From Pontibacter russatus (lineage in GTDB: Bacteria; Bacteroidota; Bacteroidia; Cytophagales; Hymenobacteraceae): a stretch of 64,000 nt of DNA. The DNA is taken from positions 2,002,501 to 2,066,500 of the forward strand of contig NZ_CP047984.1 of the NCBI RefSeq assembly GCF_009931655.1, in the 5' to 3' direction. Shown one piece after another: positions 58,469 to 64,000 of this stretch. How positions within the stretch are numbered: the first letter of the stretch is position 1; every line of letters starts with the position of its first letter. Made by a program: the position numbers and the translations under genes. The notes under the pieces are model-generated. The model searched no databases and was not told the origin of the DNA. It saw only the letters and a list, made by a program, of their open reading frames with translations.

Positions 58469-60568
58469 TTGAACAACTTCTTCCATACCAAGATAGAGTT
58501 CCTGAAGGGCGTGGGGCCGATGCGGGCGGAGCTGCTGCAGAAAGAGCTGCAGATTTTCACCTACGGCGACCTCATCCAGCACTACCCCTTCCGCTACCTC
58601 GACCGCACGCAGTTCTACAAAATCGCGGAGCTGGACGAGAGCATGCCCTACGTGCAGGTGCGCGGGCGCATCCGGGGCAAGGAGGTTTTAGGCGAAGGGC
58701 GGAAGCAGCGCCTGGCGGCCACACTGGTGGACGAGAATAATGACCAGATGGAACTGGTGTGGTTTAAGGGGGTGAAGTGGATGGAGAAAACGCTGAAAAA
58801 CCACACCGACTATATTGTGTTTGGGAAGCCAACCGAATTCAATGGCAGGTTCAGCATGGCGCACCCGGAGCTGGAGGAACTGGCCGAGGAAAAGCAGACA
58901 ACCTCTTTTCTGCAACCCGTTTACCACTCCACCGAAAAGCTGAAAGCCCACCGCATCGACAGCAAAGTCATCAGCAAGATGATGGAGCACCTGCTGAAGC
59001 TGGCTGCGCCCAATATACAGGAAACGCTGTCGGAGGAGCTGATTGACCATTACCGGTTGATGGACAAGCGAAGCGCGCTGCTCAACATCCACTTCCCGGA
59101 GTCGGCGGAGAAATACAAGGCGGCTACTTTCCGGCTCAAGTTTGAGGAGCTGTTTTATATACAGCTGCGCCTGTTCCGGCAGAAGCTCGTGCGCAAAGCC
59201 GACCTGCAGGGCCAGGTGTTCAGCCAGGTGCCCACGCTCAACGAGTTCTACAAAAATCACCTCACCTTTGACCTCACCAATGCCCAGAAACGGGTGGTGA
59301 AAGAGATATACAAGGACCTGACTGCTGGCAAACAAATGAACCGCCTGCTACAGGGCGATGTGGGCTCCGGCAAAACCATCGTGGCCTTCATCACCATGCT
59401 GATTGCGGCCGACAACGGCGCGCAGTCGGTGCTGATGGCGCCTACCGAGATTCTGGCTGACCAGCACTATATAGGCCTGAAGAAATTCGCCGACAGCCTG
59501 GGGATGAACCTGGGCAAACTCACGGGCTCTTCCAAAGCCAGCGAGCGCAAAGTATTGCACGAGCAGCTCCGCTCCGGGGACATGAAAATGATTGTAGGCA
59601 CACACGCGCTGCTGGAGGACGTGGTGCAGTTCCACAACCTGGGCCTGTGCATCGTGGATGAGCAGCACCGCTTCGGTGTGGAGCAGCGGTCGAAGCTGTG
59701 GCGCAAGAACCCGCGCATCATCCCGCACGTGCTCGTGATGACGGCAACGCCTATCCCCCGCACCCTGGCTATGACGCTATATGGCGACCTGGACGTGTCG
59801 GTGATTGACGAGATGCCCGCCGGCAGAAAAGACATCATCACCGTACACCGCTTCGATTCGCACCGGCTGCGCGTGTTCCAGTTCATCCGCGACCAGATTA
59901 AGCTTGGCAGGCAGGTATATATAGTCTATCCGCTCATCGAGGAGTCGGAGCAGATGGAGAATTACAAGGACCTGATGGACGGCTATGAGAGCGTGAAGCG
60001 GGCGTTCCCGGAGTTTAAGGTGAGCATGGTACACGGCAAAATGAAGTCGCAGGACAAGGACTACGAGATGCAGCGCTTCGTGAAGCACGAGACTCATATC
60101 ATGGTGGCGACCACCGTGATCGAAGTGGGCGTGAATGTGCCGAACGCCTCGGTGATGGTGATTGAGAGCGCCGAGCGCTTCGGGCTGTCGCAGTTGCACC
60201 AGCTGCGCGGCCGCGTGGGCCGTGGAGCAGAGCAGAGCTACTGTATCCTGATGACGGGATATAAACTGAGCAAAGACAGCAAAACCCGGCTGGAGACAAT
60301 GGTACGCACCAACAACGGCTTCGAGATTGCCGACATCGACCTGAAGCTGCGCGGCCCCGGCGACCTGATGGGCACGCAGCAAAGCGGCGTGCTGGACCTG
60401 CTGATTTCTGATTTAGCCAAGGATGCCCCCATTCTGCAGGAAGCGCGGGCGGCGGCGCAGCGCGTGCTGGAGGCAGACCCGGTGCTGGACCAAGCCCGGA
60501 ACCAGGCCATCCGGCGACATATCCAGTCGCTGAGCGCTAATACGGTCAACTGGAGCCGCATCAGCTGA
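58469..60568 (+). CDS. recG: ATP-dependent DNA helicase RecG
   Basis: A 699-residue branch-migration helicase. A wedge domain (about 60-150) precedes superfamily 2 motifs: Walker A LLQGDVGSGKTIV (near 297), APTEILADQHY, DEQHRFGVEQR (near 398), MTATPIPRTLAM and the RecG-specific LHQLRGRVGRGAEQ. The start is TTG at 58469, directly before NNFFHTKIEFLKGVGP; no ATG in frame precedes it. RecG rescues stalled forks and processes Holliday junctions. Confidence 0.95.
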   Translation: MNNFFHTKIEFLKGVGPMRAELLQKELQIFTYGDLIQHYPFRYLDRTQFYKIAELDESMPYVQVRGRIRGKEVLGEGRKQRLAATLVDENNDQMELVWFKGVKWMEKTLKNHTDYIVFGKPTEFNGRFSMAHPELEELAEEKQTTSFLQPVYHSTEKLKAHRIDSKVISKMMEHLLKLAAPNIQETLSEELIDHYRLMDKRSALLNIHFPESAEKYKAATFRLKFEELFYIQLRLFRQKLVRKADLQGQVFSQVPTLNEFYKNHLTFDLTNAQKRVVKEIYKDLTAGKQMNRLLQGDVGSGKTIVAFITMLIAADNGAQSVLMAPTEILADQHYIGLKKFADSLGMNLGKLTGSSKASERKVLHEQLRSGDMKMIVGTHALLEDVVQFHNLGLCIVDEQHRFGVEQRSKLWRKNPRIIPHVLVMTATPIPRTLAMTLYGDLDVSVIDEMPAGRKDIITVHRFDSHRLRVFQFIRDQIKLGRQVYIVYPLIEESEQMENYKDLMDGYESVKRAFPEFKVSMVHGKMKSQDKDYEMQRFVKHETHIMVATTVIEVGVNVPNASVMVIESAERFGLSQLHQLRGRVGRGAEQSYCILMTGYKLSKDSKTRLETMVRTNNGFEIADIDLKLRGPGDLMGTQQSGVLDLLISDLAKDAPILQEARAAAQRVLEADPVLDQARNQAIRRHIQSLSANTVNWSRIS

Positions 60569-60596
60569 AGCTGCCTCAACTGCACCGTGCGCTATT

Positions 60597-60788
60597 TCAT
60601 TTATATACGGCCTGCAATTGCTGGTGCTCAGCCTTCTCCAGCAAATTACCCTGCTGGTTATAGTTTGTCAATGTAGTAGAATCAAGTTTTCTTTCATCAG
60701 TTGCGGAAGCCACATCTTCGGTTTCCCTGGTGAGCTTGCTGATGAGGATCAGTGCCAGGAAAGCCGTTATCTTGAGATAAAACTTCAT
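60597..60788 (-). CDS. Small membrane-anchored or secreted hypothetical protein
   Basis: A 63-residue protein, MKFYLKITAFLALILISKLT onward, with one N-terminal hydrophobic segment and a polar tail rich in Asn, Gln and Glu. I do not recognise it. It points towards recG and ends 28 bases after the recG stop. No promoter or terminator of good quality was seen, so it may not be real. Confidence 0.4.
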   Translation of the reverse strand: MKFYLKITAFLALILISKLTRETEDVASATDERKLDSTTLTNYNQQGNLLEKAEHQQLQAVYK

Positions 60789-60923
60789 AATGCGGGGGCG
60801 TATAACAAACTATACCTGCCTAATAATAAACAAGTTACGACGCTTCTCCATATTTGAGCGAATAAGCAGAATAAGCTTTTGTTTCCATGAAATTTCTCCG
60901 CCAACGAACTTACCCGTTCCACA

Positions 60924-60931
60924 TATCTTTG
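60924..60931 (+). promoter_or_regulatory. Predicted -7 element of the 489-residue protein gene
   Basis: TATCTTTG, perfect match, about 120 bases before the start codon. The -33 region is weak. Confidence 0.5.
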
Positions 60932-61052
60932 TAACTTAAGGTCTTGTTATGCTGATACACAAAAGACCGCTGCCCAGCCCCGCAAGAAACAACAGCTATA
61001 TATGATTTACTGTCGCAGCGCCCATATCGTATAGTCCCAAAAATACCAGCTT

Positions 61053-62522
61053 ATGCCCGTGATAAGACTTTTTCTCCTCCCGGCTTTGCTCCTGTGCCTG
61101 TGGCAGCCAGCCACGGTGCTTGCCCAATCCAGGACAAAGGCGTCCATCGCATTTGATTATATGCCGGACCAGAGCAAGCAGCGCTATACCCAGCGGGTGC
61201 CCCACAAAACGATACCTGTGGGGAATGATGCGTTCATCCTGCTGAGCCGAAGCGCGGCAGACGCCTACACGGTTGCGAAACACAACTCAGAGCTGAAAAA
61301 ACAGTGGTCGGCGGAAGTGAGGCTGAACAATACCGAAACCGTTGAGGCCTTTTTCACCAGCCCCGAAGCGGCCGTTGTGGTAACGCACCGTGCCGACAAC
61401 GGTGCAGGTATGCAGCAGCTGTATGGCCACCGGATCAACCTGAACACCGGCAAAAAGGAAGAGGGCGCGCTGCTGCTGGAGGCACCCGCCAAAGACCGCA
61501 GAGTGGCAGTAGCCGCCTCTGCCGACGGTAGCAGGCTGCTTGCCTACCGCTACCACACCAATGCCAACCACCAGATCAAAGACATCAGCGGCACGCTCTA
61601 TGACGCCAGCCTCCGGAAACTGCAGGACACACAGTACAACCTGCAGGATGTGCCTGCCATCCTTTCGGCGGATGTGCAGGTGGGCAACGACGGTAAACAG
61701 TACATCAGCCTGCTATCAGACAACATGAGGCGCCTGACCACGCGGCAGTACGGCCCCGGCAGCAATGAAGCCAGCGTGATGTCGGTGCTGGTGGGTGGCA
61801 CGTTCGATGGCCAGAAGGTCTATATCATCGACTCTAAATTTGAGCTGATGCCCAATGGCACGCTTTACGGCGCCGTGCTGACGGCGGATGAGGCGTCGGG
61901 CAAGTACTACAGCCTGAAGGCAGTGAAGTTTGACTTTGAAGCAGAGGATATGGTGTTTGCCGAGGAGTTCGGGTTCACGCCTGAGTACCTGGCAAAAGTG
62001 AACGCCCTGGACAGGAGCAGCGGCAGCAAACCATCGCGGCTGGAAGATATATACCTGACGGATCTGGTGCTGACGCCCGAGCAGAAACTGGTGGTGATAG
62101 CGGAGAAGAAGTATACCGCAGGAGGCAAGGATGCGCCCTATTTTGCGAACGAACTGCACCTGTTCACCTACGACGAGTACATGGACGCCGCCTGGAACTC
62201 CGTGCTGATGAAGCACCAGCAGGCCCCCGCCAACGAGGCATTCTCCAGTATCTCCTTTAGCGCCCACCTCAGCGGCAACACCCTTCACCTGCTGACACTG
62301 GAAGAACTCGACGGGAAGCACGACCTGTACCTGCGCCAGATCAACACCAAAACAGGGGAGGCAACCGCCCCAAAGGCCGTGCGCCTGAAAATGGCGGATG
62401 GCGAGGACCTTGCCTATGTAAAAGACTTTACGGCCTGGCTCTCTGAAAAGGATTTGGTGGCGGTGGTGCGGCCCAGCCGGAAAGCTGACAGCCTGCGGCT
62501 GAGCCACATCCAGCTAAAGTAG
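61053..62522 (+). CDS. Secreted protein, unknown function (possible beta-propeller)
   Basis: A 489-residue exported protein with a signal peptide (MPVIRLFLLPALLLCLWQPA, cut near LAQS). The body has regularly spaced strands with turn words such as ADGSRLLAYRYHTN, NDGKQYISLLSD and SGNTLHLLTLEELDGKH, which might be blades of a beta-propeller. I find no catalytic motif, sorting domain or family name. The last 9 bases overlap the 3' end of the convergent glycosyltransferase gene. Confidence 0.8.
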   Translation: MPVIRLFLLPALLLCLWQPATVLAQSRTKASIAFDYMPDQSKQRYTQRVPHKTIPVGNDAFILLSRSAADAYTVAKHNSELKKQWSAEVRLNNTETVEAFFTSPEAAVVVTHRADNGAGMQQLYGHRINLNTGKKEEGALLLEAPAKDRRVAVAASADGSRLLAYRYHTNANHQIKDISGTLYDASLRKLQDTQYNLQDVPAILSADVQVGNDGKQYISLLSDNMRRLTTRQYGPGSNEASVMSVLVGGTFDGQKVYIIDSKFELMPNGTLYGAVLTADEASGKYYSLKAVKFDFEAEDMVFAEEFGFTPEYLAKVNALDRSSGSKPSRLEDIYLTDLVLTPEQKLVVIAEKKYTAGGKDAPYFANELHLFTYDEYMDAAWNSVLMKHQQAPANEAFSSISFSAHLSGNTLHLLTLEELDGKHDLYLRQINTKTGEATAPKAVRLKMADGEDLAYVKDFTAWLSEKDLVAVVRPSRKADSLRLSHIQLK

Positions 62523-63260
62523 GGACATATCCTCCAGCATTTCCTTGCGGTACGCCATATGCTCTGGGGTGGTGCTGGGCTGCTTGTGCTTGAGCCTTTT
62601 GGTGAACGATGCGAGTTGGAGCATCATATGGGAGAAGCCGACAAACGAAACAATTTCAACGTACATTCTGAATTCCCTTTTGGAGCCGTCCAAGACGCCC
62701 AGCTTATCCACTTTGTAGGTGTTCATGGCAGACCAGGGCATCCAGCGCACCACCTTTTTGTGGCGCAGCATATAGCGGTTAATCCCCACCTCTAACTGGT
62801 ATCGCTTTACCCGCTGTTTCATCACCTGCTCTAAGTCAGATTTCCGGATAAGCCGCTCCCCGGACAGCAGGATATCGCTGCGGTACCAGCGCACAAACCA
62901 GGGTGAGTTGATGCGCCGCAGAATGATCATGTCTATTGCCGGTTGTGCGGCAAAGGCCTCTATGGCAGCCCCAATCTCGTCTTTACGGAGTCCCTGCAGG
63001 TCGGCGTCCATCATCAGGATCACCTCGTTTTTTACATATGGCAACGCATGGGCTATCGCCGCTGTCTTGCCCTGGTTATACGGTAGTTGCACCACCTGCA
63101 CCCGTGGCCAGTTCTTTTTTATATAGGCTGCGGTGCCGTCTGTAGAACCGTCGTCCACGCAAAGCACCTGCCTGATGTTTTTAATTTTGGTGATGACATG
63201 CAGCACAGGCGCAATGCGCTCCCTTTCGTTGTAAAAAGGAATCAAACATGTTACATTCAT
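62514..63260 (-). CDS. Family 2 glycosyltransferase
   Basis: A 248-residue GT-A enzyme. It starts MNVTCLIPFYNERERIAPVL and has the nucleotide-binding LCVDDGSTDGTAAYIKK (about 33-49) and the metal-binding DADLQGL (about 85-91). It is similar to dolichol-phosphate-mannose-synthase-type transferases but has no membrane anchor, though a C-terminal hydrophobic patch (SFVGFSHMMLQLASF) may touch the membrane. The acceptor is unknown. Its stop overlaps the convergent gene by 9 bp. Confidence 0.88.
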   Translation of the reverse strand: MNVTCLIPFYNERERIAPVLHVITKIKNIRQVLCVDDGSTDGTAAYIKKNWPRVQVVQLPYNQGKTAAIAHALPYVKNEVILMMDADLQGLRKDEIGAAIEAFAAQPAIDMIILRRINSPWFVRWYRSDILLSGERLIRKSDLEQVMKQRVKRYQLEVGINRYMLRHKKVVRWMPWSAMNTYKVDKLGVLDGSKREFRMYVEIVSFVGFSHMMLQLASFTKRLKHKQPSTTPEHMAYRKEMLEDMSLL

Positions 63261-63373
63261 AGCTTTATATAGTGGCTTCGGGTGCTTACCCCCCTTTACG
63301 AGAACTGCACCTGCGTATCTTAAATAATGGTAAAAATAATTTGCCGGATGCGCTGCTCATGATCTATATATAA

Positions 63374-63416
63374 GACGAAGAAAGGCCGCTACAGATAGTA
63401 GCAGCCCCTCTTCGCA
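63374..63416 (-). terminator. Imperfect hairpin after the acyl-CoA dehydrogenase gene
   Basis: GAAGAGGGGCTGCTAC pairs imperfectly with GTAGCGGCCTTTCTTC on the minus strand, 20 bases past the stop; no good T-tract. Confidence 0.45.
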
Positions 63417-63435
63417 ACATCACAGCGATTATGAA

Positions 63436-64000
63436 TTAATAGGCGTATGCGTTTGCCTCTATGAGCCGGGCGGCAATGCGGCGGCGGGCTTCTTTTGTAT
63501 TAAACAGACCTTTTTTGGTGAAGCGTTTCAGGCCCATGAACAGCAGGCGCTGCTCATCGCCCTCCGCCATGGAGGCAATGGCCTCTTTGCCGGATATATA
63601 AGCGGTGTCTACGGCATCGTTTACCGCTACGCGTGCAATGTCTATCTCGTTGGCTACGGCCTCCTCTCCCCTCATACCTACCAACTTTTCCACGCGCAGC
63701 AGCGTCGATTCTGCCATGTAAGTTTTGATGGCCATGTCGGCAATGTTCATCAGAACCTCCTGCTCTTTGGCCAGTGAGTTCATATATTTCTGCACCGCCG
63801 TGCCCGCTACCAGCAGAATGGCCTTTTTCAGGTTTCGGATGGTTTTATTTTCTACGGCAAACAGCCCCTCTTCCTCCTCACCGAAATCCGGAATCGCCAT
63901 CAGTTCCTGCTGCACCGCCTGGGCCGGCCCCATCAACTCCAACTCACCGCTCATGCCTTTTTTCAGCACCATTTCCACAATCAGCATGCGGTTGATTTCG
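63436..64000 (-). CDS. Acyl-CoA dehydrogenase, C-terminal part (5' part beyond right edge)
   Basis: About 188 C-terminal codons are visible, beginning EINRMLIVEMVLKKGM at the window edge. The EINRM words are the usual sequence after the catalytic region of acyl-CoA dehydrogenases. The following 170 residues (QAVQQELMAIPDFGEEEEGL, then helices up to RRRIAARLIEANAYAY) are the extra C-terminal helical domain found in the long, roughly 600-residue type of Bacteroidota. The enzyme oxidises acyl-CoA in fatty-acid breakdown with FAD. The start is outside the window. Confidence 0.85.
   Translation of the reverse strand, partial: EINRMLIVEMVLKKGMSGELELMGPAQAVQQELMAIPDFGEEEEGLFAVENKTIRNLKKAILLVAGTAVQKYMNSLAKEQEVLMNIADMAIKTYMAESTLLRVEKLVGMRGEEAVANEIDIARVAVNDAVDTAYISGKEAIASMAEGDEQRLLFMGLKRFTKKGLFNTKEARRRIAARLIEANAYAY

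Overview
The window looks like the chromosome of a Bacteroidota bacterium of the order Cytophagales, most probably Hymenobacteraceae (Pontibacter-like). The evidence is gliding genes gldB, gldD and gldE, a type IX secretion C-terminal domain protein, PorT-type barrels, promoters of the Bacteroidota form TTG-N19..22-TAnnTTTG, few Shine-Dalgarno leaders, and Bacteroidota-type small ribosomal proteins (bTHX, and an AURKAIP1/COX24-like peptide). The genus is an inference. GC is above half, yet alternating T/A runs (TATATA) are scattered through genes and gaps far more often than base composition predicts.

Layout. 1-3.4 kb: DUF2480 and tsaB, then ctpA, rnpA and rpmH, all leftward. 3.7-14.2 kb: housekeeping genes (M61 peptidase, geranylgeranyl-reductase-like flavoprotein, PfkB kinase, tRNA-His, dihydroorotase, AI-2E-type permease, DEAD-box helicase, upp). 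14.4-19.8 kb: envelope genes (Wzi/RemB-like barrel, MsbA-like ABC exporter, gmhA, a lipoprotein). 19.9-24.1 kb: a ComM-like ATPase and three tandem small outer-membrane barrels. 24.1-33.2 kb, leftward: dipeptidase, plsY, a 1589-residue secreted protein of unknown function, prmA, a small repeat protein and tpiA. 33.4-35.1 kb: a palindromic repeat element and an intact IS4-family insertion 20 bp past the uvrA stop. 35.1-46.9 kb: uvrA, a T9SS cargo protein, bTHX, a globin, an ECF sigma factor with a small partner, an AT-rich 840-bp segment between 21-bp direct repeats, nth, a scramblase-like protein, a Gfo/Idh/MocA oxidoreductase and a membrane hydrolase. 47.1-58.2 kb: glycosyltransferase, gldB, PorT-like barrel, rng, COX24-like peptide, TPR protein, HU, then mutY, ssb, gldE and gldD. 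58.5-64 kb: recG, hypothetical genes, a family 2 glycosyltransferase and the 3' end of an acyl-CoA dehydrogenase.

How it fits together: most of the window is core genome. gldB, gldD, gldE, the PorT-like barrel and the T9SS cargo belong to gliding and type IX secretion. gmhA, the ABC exporter, the glycosyltransferases and the Wzi-like barrel point to surface glycan and lipid A work. nth, mutY, uvrA, recG and ssb are DNA repair.

The unusual material is mostly non-coding: the TATATA bias, several families of small intergenic repeats (a REP/BIME-like hairpin, a four-hairpin array, a GGAGGGG palindrome), the 840-bp segment between direct repeats, and face-to-face promoters at gldB/porT. Among proteins, the 1589-residue secreted protein stands out.
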